A stretch of DNA of 64,000 nt from Peribacillus loiseleuriae (GCF_001183985.1 NZ_LFZW01000001.1:5074705-5138704); one strand, 5' to 3'; shown: positions 34,927-45,149, counted from the stretch's first letter. Translations and numbers: made by a program. Notes: generated by a model not told the origin, from the sequence alone.

Positions 34927-35868
34927 TTATTTCTTTTTAGCGATATTTTGTCTCAAAGGAAACCCTAAATCGATAATACCCAAAAATCTAACGATAAATT
35001 GAAAAACTGGGTTCATTAATAAAAGGATAATAATGATTATAGGTATGACCTTTGACCATCCTTGTCTATGTGACCAAAAAAAGACAAACGACAAACCTTG
35101 TAACAAAACAAAGAACTGCAAGATAAATAAAAGATTGGAGATTACAGTAAATAGGAAATCACCTTGATTAGGATTCGTAGTCATCGCTATAATCATTGTA
35201 ATTAAATAATACCATAAAATACTTTTGGGAAGTTGTAGTTCTCTAAATGGTGGCCATTTCAATTTCTTTTCGCTAAATCGTTTTAAAAATGGCTGAGCGA
35301 CTAGAAGGATTAAAAAGGACAAGATAATCGAAGTTATCACAAACATAGACGGTATTAATGTATCCATTAAATCAATTGCAACATAAATGTCTTCTACGCT
35401 CTTATCTGTTGGAGACTTTCCAAATGCGGCGAGCATTTCACTGGATTTCTCTACTGATATTTTCAGCATTCCAATACTCTCGGTAATAATATTTACATTC
35501 ATGAACCAGACAGAAAATCCGAACATTACAATTATACAGGCTAACATGACAAGCACTGTACTTATGAATATCTTGATGGTAGAGTGATTTTTCCTCAGAT
35601 GATAGCCAATTACAATCCCTGGAAAACCTGTCAGTAAGGCTACTGGTAGAGCCAAGACGGTCCCAAAGATCATAGTTAGTAAACAGGCAATGAATAAGAA
35701 GCCAAAGGTCCAGGTCATACTTTGTTTAAGCGCTATTAAAATAAAAGGAACCGGTAAAATAAAAAATAAGATTGATCCAATGAAAGGTAATTGAATCGTC
35801 AAAAACAATAATATACTATACAGAGCAAGCAATACTCCGCCTTCCGCTACCTTTCTTCCGTTGTTCAA
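34927..35868 (-). CDS. yybS: YybS-family membrane protein (DUF2232)
   Basis: 313 residues with about eight hydrophobic segments (for example GVLLALYSILLFLTIQLP and FILPVPFILIALK), resembling the S-component-like DUF2232 family. Function unknown. The position directly upstream of gdpP-rplI is conserved in Bacillaceae. The TTG at 35868 has SD AAAGGA 9 nt upstream; an in-frame ATG 18 bases earlier has no SD, so the start is not certain. Confidence 0.8.
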   Translation of the reverse strand: MNNGRKVAEGGVLLALYSILLFLTIQLPFIGSILFFILPVPFILIALKQSMTWTFGFLFIACLLTMIFGTVLALPVALLTGFPGIVIGYHLRKNHSTIKIFISTVLVMLACIIVMFGFSVWFMNVNIITESIGMLKISVEKSSEMLAAFGKSPTDKSVEDIYVAIDLMDTLIPSMFVITSIILSFLILLVAQPFLKRFSEKKLKWPPFRELQLPKSILWYYLITMIIAMTTNPNQGDFLFTVISNLLFILQFFVLLQGLSFVFFWSHRQGWSKVIPIIIIILLLMNPVFQFIVRFLGIIDLGFPLRQNIAKKK

Positions 35869-36118
35869 CCCTTCACATCCTTTCATTATTGACGAGGTAA
35901 ATCATTTTATGACTACAATCCAAATCCTAAAGAATGGAATAGAGGAAAAGCCTTCTATTATTGTAGCTGTTTACAATGCCATATTTCAAACTTTCTCTCT
36001 GTTTCTTCTTTCACTTTTATCAAATTTATGTACAATTATGTTCAATAAGGGGGTTAACAGCGACTTTGAATGAAGTATCAGATTCCTTGTATAAAAAAAT
36101 TACTGATTGGACACAAGA

Positions 36119-36220
36119 TGAAACTTCAATCAGTGGGGTTTTCTTCATCCTCCACCTACGCTTCTTCGATTCCTTTAAGCCTTGAGGTGGGGATCTTACC
36201 GCCCGCTAATGCGGGATAAA
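36119..36220 (+). repeat. dispersed repeat family 3, copy b
   Basis: GAAACTTCAATCAGTGGGG, CACCTACGCTTCTTCGATTC, AAGCCTTGAGGTGGGG, ending GCTAATGCGGGATAAA. The gap 35869-36282 holds only this. Confidence 0.8.
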
Positions 36221-36282
36221 AGATAACCGTAATTTAAGGATTAATGAGAGGACTTTAAAGCATCGTTCTATTTTCGCTAACA

Positions 36283-36317
36283 AAAAACACATTAGAGAAA
36301 CCCCCCAATGTGTTTTT
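36283..36317 (-). terminator. terminator of rpsF-ssb-rpsR
   Basis: AAAAACACATT / AATGTGTTTTT stem with 13-nt loop, 9 nt after the rpsR stop. Confidence 0.85.
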
Positions 36318-36325
36318 AACTGTTG

Positions 36326-36565
36326 TTATTCACCAGATACGTATGGTAGTAATGCCATAGTACGTGAGCGTTTAATCGCAATTGTTAATTTGCGTTGGTA
36401 TTTAGCACTTGTACCTGTTACACGACGTGGTAATATTTTACCGCGTTCTGAGATGAATTTTTTAAGAAGATCCACATCTTTGTAGTCGATGTGAGTAATT
36501 CCGTTTGATGTAAAGAAACAAACCTTTTTACGCTTTCCGCGTCCTTTACGTCCACCCATTGCCAT
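36326..36565 (-). CDS. rpsR: 30S ribosomal protein S18
   Basis: 79 residues. Basic N-terminus [15 protein letters not shown], then [21 protein letters not shown] and the C-terminal [20 protein letters not shown] before the ATG. Binds S6 in the central domain of the 30S platform. Last gene of the rpsF-ssb-rpsR operon, 46 bp after ssb. Confidence 0.97.
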   Translation of the reverse strand: MAMGGRKGRGKRKKVCFFTSNGITHIDYKDVDLLKKFISERGKILPRRVTGTSAKYQRKLTIAIKRSRTMALLPYVSGE

Positions 36566-36611
36566 TGTTTTGTCCTCCTTCTTATTTAATTTCTTTTAAG
36601 CTACCGATCGC

Positions 36612-37142
36612 TTAAAATGGTAGATCATCATCTGAAATGTCGATTGTTTTACCGTCATTTGCAAATGGGTCATCATCTACGCGTGTATAGTTGTTATTGC
36701 TCCGTTGATTCTGATTTGGATTTTGTCCATACGAATTGTTGTTATCAAAGCCGTTATTATTGTTGTTATAACTTTTTTGATTTCCGTAAGAACCGCCTTC
36801 ATTTCTTTCACCCGCTGAACCGCTTCGTGGTTCAAGAAATTGAACGCTCTCAGCTTGAATCTCTGTCACATATACACGTTTGCCGTCTTGTCCTTCATAA
36901 TTACGTGTTTGGACACGTCCATCCACGCCAGCTAAACTTCCCTTTTTCAAGAAGTTTGCCACATTTTCTGCCGGTTTTCGCCAAACTACACAGTTAATGA
37001 AGTCTGCTTCTCTTTCACCTTGCTGATTCGAAAAAGATCGATTAACAGCTAATGTAAAAGTGGCAACAGGAACTCCATTTGGTGTGTAACGTAATTCAGG
37101 ATCTTTTGTTAAGCGACCTACTAAAACTACGCGATTCATCAT
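36612..37142 (-). CDS. ssb: single-stranded DNA-binding protein
   Basis: 176 residues. OB fold ([59 protein letters not shown]), a disordered N/G/S-rich linker with runs of Asn, and the acidic tip DDDLPF that recruits repair and replication partners. ATG 37142 is 9 nt from SD AGGGG. Located between rpsF and rpsR as usual. Confidence 0.97.
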   Translation of the reverse strand: MMNRVVLVGRLTKDPELRYTPNGVPVATFTLAVNRSFSNQQGEREADFINCVVWRKPAENVANFLKKGSLAGVDGRVQTRNYEGQDGKRVYVTEIQAESVQFLEPRSGSAGERNEGGSYGNQKSYNNNNNGFDNNNSYGQNPNQNQRSNNNYTRVDDDPFANDGKTIDISDDDLPF

Positions 37143-37185
37143 CAGAATCAACCCCTGTCAAATGGGAATTTATATTTATTTCAAA

Positions 37186-37473
37186 TTATGCTTCGATTTT
37201 AGTCACCATGTGGCGGATAATATCTTCGCTAATTTTAGCTAAACGATCAAATTCTTGGATCGCAGCTGCTTCACCGTTGATTTTAAGAAGCATGTAGTAA
37301 CCGTCACGGAAATCATTGATTTCGTAAGCTAGGCGGCGTTTACCCCACTCTTTTGTTTCAGTCATTTCCGCACCATTATCAGTAAGGATTGTGTTGAAAC
37401 GTTCAACTAGTGCTTTCTTAGCGTCTTCCTCAATGTTTGGACGGATGATGTACATAATTTCGTACTTTCTCAT
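37186..37473 (-). CDS. rpsF: 30S ribosomal protein S6
   Basis: 95 residues starting [16 protein letters not shown], with [21 protein letters not shown] and the C-terminal IRHMVTK. ATG 37473 has SD AAAAGGAGGTGA; the apparent N-terminal extension is leader. First gene of the operon, with an S6:S18-type leader upstream. Confidence 0.97.
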   Translation of the reverse strand: MRKYEIMYIIRPNIEEDAKKALVERFNTILTDNGAEMTETKEWGKRRLAYEINDFRDGYYMLLKINGEAAAIQEFDRLAKISEDIIRHMVTKIEA

Positions 37474-37540
37474 CTCTGTCACCTCCTTTTGGTCTAAGCG
37501 GCCCTTATTGGGCAAGGAGCAATTATATAATTACTCACAA
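37474..37540 (-). promoter_or_regulatory. rpsF leader, probable S6:S18 autoregulatory element
   Basis: The transcript leader contains GCCC-AATAA-GGGC at 37501-37513 followed by CGCTTAGACC. This places the conserved CCG next to a short stem, as in the known Bacillus rpsF leader bound by S6:S18. The element was recognised by position and pattern only. Confidence 0.5.
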
Positions 37541-37546
37541 GATAAA

Positions 37547-37575
37547 AGTATAGCACAGTTCTTCATATTTCGCAA
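37547..37575 (-). promoter_or_regulatory. promoter of rpsF-ssb-rpsR
   Basis: -35 TTGCGA (37570-37575), 17-bp spacer, -10 TATACT (37547-37552) with extended TG. Confidence 0.7.
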
Positions 37576-37614
37576 CACATCTATGTACAGATTGATTGAA
37601 CTCACTAAATGGGA

Positions 37615-37722
37615 ATGGTCCTATGACAAAGAGTCAGACCCCACTTCTCCTATATATGGGTTTACATTACGTGTATAAGACACAATAAACCGTATTTAGA
37701 GAGTGAGGTCTGACCCCTTTTG
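37615..37722 (+). repeat. dispersed repeat family 2, copy b
   Basis: Contains AGAGTCAGACCCC, ACGTGTATAAGACACAATAA and GAGTGAGGTCTGACCCC. It fills the gap between ychF and rpsF. Confidence 0.75.
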
Positions 37723-37740
37723 GTTATCCCCTTTACTGAC

Positions 37741-38841
37741 TTATACGTTAAAACGGAAATGGATTACATCGCCGTCATTCACGATATATTCTTTCCCTTC
37801 AAGGCGAACCTTTCCAGCCTCTTTAGCTGCTGAATGACTTCCTGCTGCCAAAAGGTCCTCATACGATACCGTTTCAGCCCGGATAAACCCTCGTTCAAAG
37901 TCTGTATGAATCACACCCGCACATTGCGGAGCTTTCATACCCTTGCGGAATGTCCATGCGCGAACTTCTTGTACACCTGCAGTAAAGTACGTAGCAAGTC
38001 CAAGTAAATGGTATGAAGCACGAATTAATTGGTCAAGACCAGACTCTTCAATGCCAAGTTCAGATAAGAACATTTCCTTTTCTTCTCCATCAAGCTCGGA
38101 GATTTCTTCTTCTATTTTTGCACAAATGACAATGACTTCTGCATTTTCTTTCGCAGCATACTCGCGCACTTGTTGCACATATTCATTATCATCAGCGTTT
38201 GCAACTTCAGCTTCACTTACATTTGCGACATATAACATCGGTTTTGCTGTTAGCAAGTGCATGCCTTTCACAACTTTTACCTGTTCATCTGAAAATTCCA
38301 CGGTACGAGCAGGTTTTTCTGCTTCTAACGTTTCCTTCAAAGCAACTAGAATTTCATGTTCGAACATTGCGTCCTTGTCTTTTTGCTTTGCCATTTTCCC
38401 GACACGTTCAATGCGTTTATCAACCGATTCAAGGTCAGCAAGAATCAATTCAAGATTGATCACTTCAATATCATCAATTGGATCTACTTTACCTGAAACG
38501 TGTGTGATATTATCATCTGCGAAACAGCGTACAACCTGGCAGATTGCATCCACTTGGCGGATATGTGATAGGAACTTGTTTCCTAGTCCTTCACCTTTAC
38601 TAGCACCCTTTACAATTCCCGCAATATCCGTAAATTCAAATGCTGTCGGAACAGTTTTTTTGGGTTGCACCAATTCAGTTAATTTTTGCAGACGATGATC
38701 TGGTACTTCTACAATACCGACATTCGGGTCAATCGTACAGAATGGGTAGTTGGCAGATTCTGCACCAGCCTGTGTTATTGCATTGAATAATGTAGATTTA
38801 CCAACATTCGGTAAACCAACAATACCTGCTGTTAAAGCCAT
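37741..38841 (-). CDS. ychF: redox-regulated ATPase/GTPase YchF (Obg-like)
   Basis: 366 residues. P-loop GLPNVGKSTLFNAIT, switch FTDIAGIVKGASKGEGLGN, NVSE (altered G4 favouring ATP), coiled coil, and C-terminal TGS domain (FTAGVQEVRAWTFRKGMKAPQCAGVIHTDF). ATG 38841 is used because GTG 12 bases upstream touches the SD GAGGAG. Ribosome-associated and involved in stress translation in other bacteria. Position between rpsF and the DUF951 gene is conserved. Confidence 0.95.
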   Translation of the reverse strand: MALTAGIVGLPNVGKSTLFNAITQAGAESANYPFCTIDPNVGIVEVPDHRLQKLTELVQPKKTVPTAFEFTDIAGIVKGASKGEGLGNKFLSHIRQVDAICQVVRCFADDNITHVSGKVDPIDDIEVINLELILADLESVDKRIERVGKMAKQKDKDAMFEHEILVALKETLEAEKPARTVEFSDEQVKVVKGMHLLTAKPMLYVANVSEAEVANADDNEYVQQVREYAAKENAEVIVICAKIEEEISELDGEEKEMFLSELGIEESGLDQLIRASYHLLGLATYFTAGVQEVRAWTFRKGMKAPQCAGVIHTDFERGFIRAETVSYEDLLAAGSHSAAKEAGKVRLEGKEYIVNDGDVIHFRFNV

Positions 38842-39014
38842 ATTTTCTTTCACTCCTCTAATAAATTACCTTTTATATTAAAAATAAACTAATTTTACAA
38901 TTGTATAGTTAAACCTTTCACAATTATAGATAGTGGACATGAAAAAGACAAGGAAATAAAGCAATCCTTCTTCAAGCCTTTAAGCACCATAGTAGCCACT
39001 TTGGAAGCTAGTTC

Positions 39015-39215
39015 TTACTCTTCCTCGTGCTTCTTTAATACTTTCTTCATTTTACGGCTAAATTCACGTCTTGGCAAAATGACACTATGTCCGCATCCTT
39101 CACATTTAATGCGGATATCCATCCCTAAGCGAATGACTTTCCAGCTGTTTACCCCACACGGATGGGGCTTTTTCATTTCGACTATATCATTAAGGCCAAA
39201 TACTTTCTCTTCCAC
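39015..39215 (-). CDS. DUF951 zinc-ribbon-like small protein
   Basis: 66 residues. KKPHPCGVNSWKVIRLGMD and CEGCGHSVILPRREF are the family marks: one CG pair and one CxxC, possibly binding zinc. Function unknown; it regularly sits between ychF and the mechanosensitive channel gene in Bacilli. The basic C-terminal tail suggests nucleic-acid contact (inference). Confidence 0.9.
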   Translation of the reverse strand: MEEKVFGLNDIVEMKKPHPCGVNSWKVIRLGMDIRIKCEGCGHSVILPRREFSRKMKKVLKKHEEE

Positions 39216-39248
39216 TTTTCTTCATCCTTTTCTCAAACAATTTGTACA

Positions 39249-40073
39249 TTATGACTCTTCTTGGACTGTGGCTTTTAGATGATTCTCATCAATACAGTTT
39301 TTTATTTCCTTTCGTAAAACCCTGCCTATAAAGTAGTGCCGCATCGGAGCAGTTTCAGCCGTAATTCTCAGTACTACATCATTTGGGCTAAGTGACTGAA
39401 TGCCTAACACTTGAGGCATTTTCACGATATCTTCATATTTAGTAGGCAATGATTCAAGCATATGAGAAATCGTTTTTTCCGCACGCTCGATATCCCCATC
39501 ATAAGGAAGCGTAAGATCAACAACAGCGACACTATTTAGAATAGAGAAATTAGTCACCTCTAGGATACTTCCATTTGGAATCACAAACAGTTGTCCAATT
39601 GAGCTCTTAATTTTAGTCGTCCTCAACCCAATTTCCATTACCTCTCCTTCATAATCCTTAATCTTTATTTGGTCACCCACCGAAAACTGATCTTCAAATA
39701 TAATAAAGAAGCCCATAATTACATCTTTCACCAAGCTTTGTGCTCCGAAACCAACAGCTAACCCGATAATTCCTGCTCCAGCTAATAATGCCTTCACTTC
39801 AATGTTTACTGCTTCCAAGATCATAATGATGGTAATAAAATTAACGGTATATGTAAGAATATTTTTTAGTAATCTTAATAAAGTAGCATCTCGACGTTCT
39901 GACACACGTATTGGACTGTTTGCACGTATTAAGAAAAATTTAGAAATAATACCTTTTCCAACCTTAATAACAATACGAGATAAAACGAAAATGAGTAAAA
40001 CTTGTAACAAGCTCTCACCAATTATAAGCCATGTCTCTTCTGCAAAAAATTTGTCCATAAATCCTTCTAACAT
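39249..40073 (-). CDS. mscS: small-conductance mechanosensitive channel
   Basis: About 274 residues with three membrane helices. TM3 is the Gly/Ala-rich AGAGIIGLAVGFGAQSLVKDVI typical of the MscS pore. The beta domain has FEDQFSVGDQIKIKDYEGEVMEIGLRTT and VIPNGSILEVTNFS. It opens under membrane tension to release solutes. The start is uncertain: ATG 40073 is chosen, a TTG at 40124 is in frame but without SD. It precedes the DUF951 gene and ychF on the same strand. Confidence 0.9.
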   Translation of the reverse strand: MLEGFMDKFFAEETWLIIGESLLQVLLIFVLSRIVIKVGKGIISKFFLIRANSPIRVSERRDATLLRLLKNILTYTVNFITIIMILEAVNIEVKALLAGAGIIGLAVGFGAQSLVKDVIMGFFIIFEDQFSVGDQIKIKDYEGEVMEIGLRTTKIKSSIGQLFVIPNGSILEVTNFSILNSVAVVDLTLPYDGDIERAEKTISHMLESLPTKYEDIVKMPQVLGIQSLSPNDVVLRITAETAPMRHYFIGRVLRKEIKNCIDENHLKATVQEES

Positions 40074-40351
40074 CTTACTTGAAAAAGGCAAATCAATCAC
40101 CAACCAAACAGTAATTTTTTTCAATTAAATTGATTTTACTAATCATATTAGTCTCTCAGATAAGTTCTTTTGGTTTAAATAAAAGGAATAGTAAAACATT
40201 TCTATAATGAATGTAACCAATGATGGTATTATACCATTTTCAATAACTCTCCAAACTATAATCCTTTTTTTAAATTTCTTTCCCCACCTTCACGTATACC
40301 ATTTCCTTTTTTTTCGTATACTGTTAGTACTATTACAAAGGAGTGGAGCCG

Positions 40352-40978
40352 ATGAACCTGAAATCTAGTTTATTTGATAATAAAAATGGGATGAGCCGGA
40401 TTTTACATGATGAGATAGATGCATCACGAAGAGTTTCTCAGGAATTAATTTCATTACTTCCTGCTAACGGGCAGCCTATCGTTATCGTTTGCATTGGAAC
40501 TGATCGATCCACAGGAGATTCTCTCGGTCCACTAGTCGGAACTTTATTATTAGAAAAAACAATCCCTTCTCCATTTTTCGTTTATGGCACGCTTGAAGAA
40601 CCCATACATGCGATGAACTTAACTGAACAGCTTGCAGTCATTAAAACGACACATGATAATCCATTCATCATAGGGATTGATGCTTGTCTTGGTCGTTTAA
40701 AAAGCGTTGGAATCGTGCAAGTAGGCGAGGGGCCTGTTAAACCGGGAGCTGGGGTTAATAAGGATCTTCCATCTGTAGGGGATGCCCATATTACTGGGAT
40801 TGTGAATGTAAGTGGATTTATGGAATTCATGGTTTTACAAAACACTCGTCTAAGTCTTGTCCTAAAGATGGCAAAAACGATTGCCAATGGCATTTACTTT
40901 GCTAGCAGCCAATTTCCAGCTAAGCAGACAACAATCACTCATTTTAACTTAGTGTTAGATCAGGAAAAAAGTGTGTAG
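40352..40978 (+). CDS. yyaC: YyaC, spore-specific germination-protease-like protein
   Basis: 208 residues, DUF1256 family related to the Gpr protease fold: VIVCIGTDRSTGDSLGPLVG, IGIDACLG, VGEGPVKPGAGVNKDLP and GDAHITGIVNV. Expressed in sporulation in relatives. ATG 40352 with SD AAAGGAG 8 nt upstream is chosen over a GTG 9 bases earlier. Transcribed opposite to its neighbours, as in B. subtilis. It supports a spore-forming host. Confidence 0.92.
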   Translation: MNLKSSLFDNKNGMSRILHDEIDASRRVSQELISLLPANGQPIVIVCIGTDRSTGDSLGPLVGTLLLEKTIPSPFFVYGTLEEPIHAMNLTEQLAVIKTTHDNPFIIGIDACLGRLKSVGIVQVGEGPVKPGAGVNKDLPSVGDAHITGIVNVSGFMEFMVLQNTRLSLVLKMAKTIANGIYFASSQFPAKQTTITHFNLVLDQEKSV

Positions 40979-40980
40979 TG

Positions 40981-41003
40981 GAAGGGAAAAACTTATTCCC
41001 TTC
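40981..41003 (+). terminator. terminator of yyaC
   Basis: GAAGGGAA-AAACTTA-TTCCCTTC followed by TTTT, immediately after the stop. Confidence 0.85.
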
Positions 41004-41098
41004 TTTTCTAGAAATAGCTATTGTTCCTTCACTCTTGAGACACGACGGTTTCACACATCTTACAGCTAGGCCAAAAGGTTGCACTATCGTCTCTCCTA

Positions 41099-41205
41099 TA
41101 GAGGATGTTCAAAAAGTCCGGTAAAAATAGCTGTCAAATTTCTTCGTCGCTCTGTCTCTCCTCGAACTTCTCGGCTCTTTTTATCCTCCTTTTTGAACAC
41201 ACACT
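41099..41205 (+). repeat. dispersed repeat family 1 (MITE-like), copy a
   Basis: Begins TAGAGGATGTTCAAAAAGTC, ends CCTTTTTGAACACACACT; terminal inverted repeats TGTTCAAAAAG / CTTTTTGAACA. Middle CTCGAACTTCTCGGCTC. Other copies at 49482, 52738 and (inverted) 63570. No coding capacity. Confidence 0.8.
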
Positions 41206-41930
41206 TATAATGATATTTTAAAATAATAAAAGACAAATGTAAGTACAGCTACTACTAATATGCCGGGTAAAAGGTTCGCGACTCGAATTTTTGTAACCCC
41301 TATTATATTTAAACCAATAGCGAAAATCATAACGCCTCCGGTTGCCGTCATTTCCGAAATGAAGGAATCCAAATAGGCAGCAGGAACCCATTTATCAATT
41401 TGCGTTGCAAAGAGAGCGATAATCCCTTGATAGAGCACGACAGGAACACTAGAGAAAATAACACCAATTCCAAGTGTGCTTGCTAGAATAATGGCAGTAA
41501 AACCATCAATGATTGCTTTTGTATATAACACCTCATGATCATGTCGAATTCCACTATCCAGCGCACCAATAACTGCCATAGCTCCAATAAGGAATATGAG
41601 GGTTGCCGTCACAAAGCCTTGTGAAATGGAATATCCTTCCTTCGATCCTCCCAACTTTCTTTCTAACCAATTCCCCAAGCCATTTAACTTAGCATCTAAG
41701 TCAATCCATTCACCGATCACAGCCCCTAGAACTAGGCTCAATATAACAATGAGGAATTGCTGACTTTTAAAGCCCATTTGTAATCCAAGTACTACAACAG
41801 CAAGTCCTATCCCACTCATAACCGTCTGCTTCATACTTTCAGGAATATTTTTAAGAAATCTGCCAAGTAATGTGCCAACAATAATACATAAACCATTAAC
41901 TAATGTTCCTAATAAAACCAACGCATTCAC
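41205..41930 (-). CDS. DUF554 membrane protein (YdfK-like)
   Basis: 241 residues with about seven hydrophobic segments: LLGTLVNGLCIIVGTLLGRF, SGIGLAVVVLGLQMGF, LGAVIGEWIDLD and the Gly-rich GAMAVIGALDSG. Family function unknown, possibly a transporter. It begins with GTG at 41930 and a weak SD. In B. subtilis other genes occupy this place between parB and yyaC, so its presence here is a local difference. A family 1 repeat touches its 3' end. The 270-bp gap to parB shows no gene. Confidence 0.85.
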   Translation of the reverse strand: MNALVLLGTLVNGLCIIVGTLLGRFLKNIPESMKQTVMSGIGLAVVVLGLQMGFKSQQFLIVILSLVLGAVIGEWIDLDAKLNGLGNWLERKLGGSKEGYSISQGFVTATLIFLIGAMAVIGALDSGIRHDHEVLYTKAIIDGFTAIILASTLGIGVIFSSVPVVLYQGIIALFATQIDKWVPAAYLDSFISEMTATGGVMIFAIGLNIIGVTKIRVANLLPGILVVAVLTFVFYYFKISL

Positions 41931-42157
41931 CTTTATCTATGGATATTATGTAAAGAAAAAAATCACCACCTGTCCTTGGCTACAAAAAAGTTAGTTATTC
42001 AAATATAAACTTATTTAACCAAAGAAACACAGTGAGAAGTGAACCCCCAGAACTAAGGATCCTGACTAAGTTCGTCACATGCTTATGCCTTCACCAGCAT
42101 GGCCCGCGCGTAGCAGGTGTACGATTAGATACAAAAAAAATTATGCACTTGTCACTT

Positions 42158-42200
42158 AATAAAGAAGGGGTGAGTTACGTGAACTCTCCCCTTCTTTATT
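42158..42200 (-). terminator. hairpin at the end of parA-parB
   Basis: AATAAAGAAGGGG / CCCCTTCTTTATT with an inner GAGTT/AACTC stem, directly after the parB stop. Confidence 0.75.
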
Positions 42201-43063
42201 TATGAAGATAAACCTTCTTGTTGAATCAATTCCAAAATCCGTTCTAGGTCTTCGCGAGAGTAAAATTCAATTTCAATTTTACCTTTTTTCTTACTTTGTT
42301 TTATCGTTACCGAAGTCCCAAATCGTTCGCGTAAAACAGATTCACGCTCTTTGATAAAAATGTCTTTTTTCTCTTGCTCTTTTTTACTTGTCGTTTCACG
42401 TGGAACATCTTGATTATAATCTTGAATGTATTGTTCTAATTGACGGACATTCATCTCATCCCTTAGTACTTTATCAACGACAAATTGTAGAAGCTCCTTA
42501 TTCTTCAATGAAAGCAATGCACGACCATGCCCCATTGATATTACCCCATCAGAAATGTAGGCTTGGATCTCATTAGGCAACGAGAGTAGCCTAATATGAT
42601 TCGCAACATGAGGGCGGCTTTTTCCTAAGCGTTTCGCTAATTCCTCTTGAGTAACCCCTTGCCTTTCTAGTAGTTTCTGATAGGCTGTAGCTTCTTCAAT
42701 TGGGTTTAAATCTTCACGTTGAAGATTTTCTAAAATAGCCAACTCCATCATTTGGTTTTCATCAAGCGTTCTAACAACGACAGGGACGGTCTTCAAACCC
42801 GCTTCCTTTGCTGCTCGAAAACGTCGTTCACCAACGACAATTTCATAGCCCTTAATACTTTTTCTAGCGATGATCGGTTGAAGAATTCCATGCAGTTCAA
42901 TGGATTGTGCTAACTCTGCAAGTTTCTCTTTCCGGAATACTTTTCGCGGTTGATAAGGATTTGGGCGTAATTCCTTTATATTTACTTCTATAACAGCATC
43001 TTCTTTCCCGACTTCAAGATTTGTGAATAACGCATTGATTCCTTTACCAAGTCCCTTAGCCAT
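42200..43063 (-). CDS. parB: chromosome partitioning protein ParB (Spo0J)
   Basis: 287 residues. N-terminal CTPase motifs ([36 protein letters not shown]), the HTH ([23 protein letters not shown]) that binds parS, and a C-terminal dimerisation domain ([30 protein letters not shown]). It loads as a clamp at parS, recruits SMC and counteracts Soj. ATG 43063 overlaps parA by 8 bp. A parS lies inside the gene as in B. subtilis spo0J. Confidence 0.97.
   Translation of the reverse strand: MAKGLGKGINALFTNLEVGKEDAVIEVNIKELRPNPYQPRKVFRKEKLAELAQSIELHGILQPIIARKSIKGYEIVVGERRFRAAKEAGLKTVPVVVRTLDENQMMELAILENLQREDLNPIEEATAYQKLLERQGVTQEELAKRLGKSRPHVANHIRLLSLPNEIQAYISDGVISMGHGRALLSLKNKELLQFVVDKVLRDEMNVRQLEQYIQDYNQDVPRETTSKKEQEKKDIFIKERESVLRERFGTSVTIKQSKKKGKIEIEFYSREDLERILELIQQEGLSS
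42392..42407. promoter_or_regulatory. parS site in parB
   Basis: CGTTTCACGTGGAACA (reverse TGTTCCACGTGAAACG), one mismatch from a perfect palindrome. It encodes VPRET in ParB, the same location as the B. subtilis spo0J parS. Confidence 0.95.
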
Positions 43064-43817
43064 TCGCTATCACTTCCTTTGCCAGGTCTAAATAAACCTC
43101 TGCTCCTTTTGATTTAGGATCATAGATAATAATGGGTTCTCCATGGCTCGGTGCCTCACTCAATCTGACATTTCTAGGAATAATGGTTTGATACACCTTA
43201 TCCCGGAAGTATTTTTTCACTTCCTCGATCACTTGTAAGCCTAAGTTTGTACGGGCATCAAGCATAGTCAGCAACACTCCTTCAATTTTCAAGGATTGAT
43301 TCAAATGCTTTTGAACAAGACGAATGGTGTTCAATAGCTGACTAAGTCCTTCTAATGCATAATATTCACATTGAACAGGAATCAATACAGCATCTGCTGC
43401 AGTAAGTGAATTTAACGTAAGCAACCCTAATGATGGTGGACAATCAATGATTACATAATCATATTGATCTTTAACTTCCTCAAGCGCCCTTTTTAAACGG
43501 ACCTCTCTTGAAATGGTCGGCACCAATTCTATTTCTGCCCCTGCAAGTTGAATCGTAGCAGGAATCGTATATAGATTCTCCACCTTTGTCTCTTTAATCA
43601 CTACATTTGCCTCGACATCCTCGACCAGAATATCATATATACACTGTTCGACATCCGACTTATCAATGCCCACTCCACTCGTTGCATTTCCTTGAGGGTC
43701 AATATCCACTAACAATACCTTTTTCCCAATGTATGCTAAACAAGCGCCTAGATTCACTGAGGTCGTTGTTTTGCCAACTCCGCCCTTTTGATTGGCAATC
43801 GCAAGAACCTTTCCCAT
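43056..43817 (-). CDS. parA: chromosome partitioning ATPase ParA (Soj)
   Basis: 253 residues. Deviant Walker [45 protein letters not shown] and the C-terminal [18 protein letters not shown]-bound dimer that also modulates DnaA activity. ATG 43817 with SD AGGTGA is the family start. Co-transcribed with parB. Beyond it, 43818-44051 shows no feature. Confidence 0.97.
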   Translation of the reverse strand: MGKVLAIANQKGGVGKTTTSVNLGACLAYIGKKVLLVDIDPQGNATSGVGIDKSDVEQCIYDILVEDVEANVVIKETKVENLYTIPATIQLAGAEIELVPTISREVRLKRALEEVKDQYDYVIIDCPPSLGLLTLNSLTAADAVLIPVQCEYYALEGLSQLLNTIRLVQKHLNQSLKIEGVLLTMLDARTNLGLQVIEEVKKYFRDKVYQTIIPRNVRLSEAPSHGEPIIIYDPKSKGAEVYLDLAKEVIANG

Positions 43818-44051
43818 GATGTCACCTACTTTCGACACATTTTCATCTATCTCTTATATACCTATAATTCATTTTCAAATTCTAAAATTTCTGACTCTAA
43901 TTCTCATACTACTAAAAAGGAAGTCTATAAACCTACTTTATTTTATCATGAAAAAAGAAACTTTTAATTTTTTTCTCGAAATGGAAGAAAATAAGAATAT
44001 TTTAAGTAGCGTTGATGAATATATGAGTTGAATGTTCAGCTATAGCAAAAA

Positions 44052-44174
44052 GGGGGCTGTCCCGCATAATGAAAGGGTCATATACCCCATCTACTATATA
44101 TCGTTTATATGACGTGTACATGACACATTAAACGGTGTATAGAGTGTGAGGTCTGACCCTTCCTGAGACAACCT
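44052..44174 (+). repeat. dispersed repeat family 2, copy c
   Basis: From GGGGGCTGTCCCGCATAAT through AACGGTGTATAGAGTGTGAG to GGTCTGACCCTTCCTGAGAC and AACCTT. It lies directly left of noc. Confidence 0.8.
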
Positions 44175-44190
44175 TAATACTTTTATAAGA

Positions 44191-45048
44191 TTATGATTTC
44201 TTCTTTGGAATTTTTATCGTAAATTGATAATATTCCTCAAATTCCTCTTCCTCTGAATCAAGATTTATTCCATTATCGGATACCATTGTAAGAGATTGTC
44301 TAATTGTGTTGAGAGCAATGCGCATATCTTTACTGAAAGCCTTTCTCTTCGGTTTCGGTTTTTTATCTAAGCTGCTGAGCAATTTTACAACCCGCTCTTC
44401 TGTTTGCTTCACATTCCAATTCTTCTCAATAATTTCTGCAAGGAGTTTAACTTGTTTCTCTGAATCTTTCAAAGGAATTAATGAGCGAGCATGGCGCTCG
44501 GTAATCTGCTTTTGCAAAATAGCCTCTTGCACTTCTTGAGGCAGTTTCAATAACCTCAGCTTATTGGCCACTGTAGATTGACCAATCCCCAGCCTTTGCG
44601 CAAGTGCTTCCTGTGTAAGCTGATGGAGTTCCAATAACTTGCCATAAGCGAGGGCCTCTTCAATTGGCGTAAGCCCTTCCCTTTGTAAATTCTCTATTAG
44701 TGCGACTGATGCCGTCTCTGTGTCATTGAAATCCTTAACAATTGCTGGTGCCGTTTCCCAACCAAGTTTCTGCATAGCCCGGAATCTACGTTCACCTGCA
44801 ATGATTTCAAACTTGCCATGGTCGTATTCCCTGACAACAATCGGTTGAATGATACCATGTGTATGAATAGTTTGAGCCAATTCAGCAATCTTATTTTCAT
44901 TAAAAACTGTTCTTGGTTGATAGCGGTTTGGTACTATATCAGAAATGGCAATTTTTTTTATTTCTTCATTCCTGCTAGGTGTCTCCATATCTACTTGCTC
45001 TTCTTCTTTTTCGCCTAACCCAAAGAACCGCGAAAAAGGATGCTTCAT
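44191..45048 (-). CDS. noc: nucleoid occlusion protein Noc
   Basis: 285 residues, a ParB paralogue that blocks division over the nucleoid. Short N-terminal membrane-targeting stretch ([17 protein letters not shown]), CTPase motifs ([35 protein letters not shown]), HTH ([26 protein letters not shown]) and C-terminal domain. Distinguished from ParB by the amphipathic N-terminus and position next to rsmG. Flanked on both sides by family 2 repeats. Confidence 0.94.
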   Translation of the reverse strand: MKHPFSRFFGLGEKEEEQVDMETPSRNEEIKKIAISDIVPNRYQPRTVFNENKIAELAQTIHTHGIIQPIVVREYDHGKFEIIAGERRFRAMQKLGWETAPAIVKDFNDTETASVALIENLQREGLTPIEEALAYGKLLELHQLTQEALAQRLGIGQSTVANKLRLLKLPQEVQEAILQKQITERHARSLIPLKDSEKQVKLLAEIIEKNWNVKQTEERVVKLLSSLDKKPKPKRKAFSKDMRIALNTIRQSLTMVSDNGINLDSEEEEFEEYYQFTIKIPKKKS

Positions 45049-45149
45049 TTCCCTACACCACCTTTAAAAAGCTCCCATTTATCATATTCTCTATTAAAAT
45101 GACAAGTCCTTCTAAATATTCATACATATTTACTCGAAATTTACAAGTG

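Noticed and set aside
38199..38698. Long plus-strand frames inside ychF
   Set aside because: Codon shadow of a highly conserved gene; no SD and no recognisable domain.
42005..42150. GC-richer stretch between parB and the DUF554 gene that might be a small RNA
   Set aside because: No promoter, terminator or known fold could be assigned.
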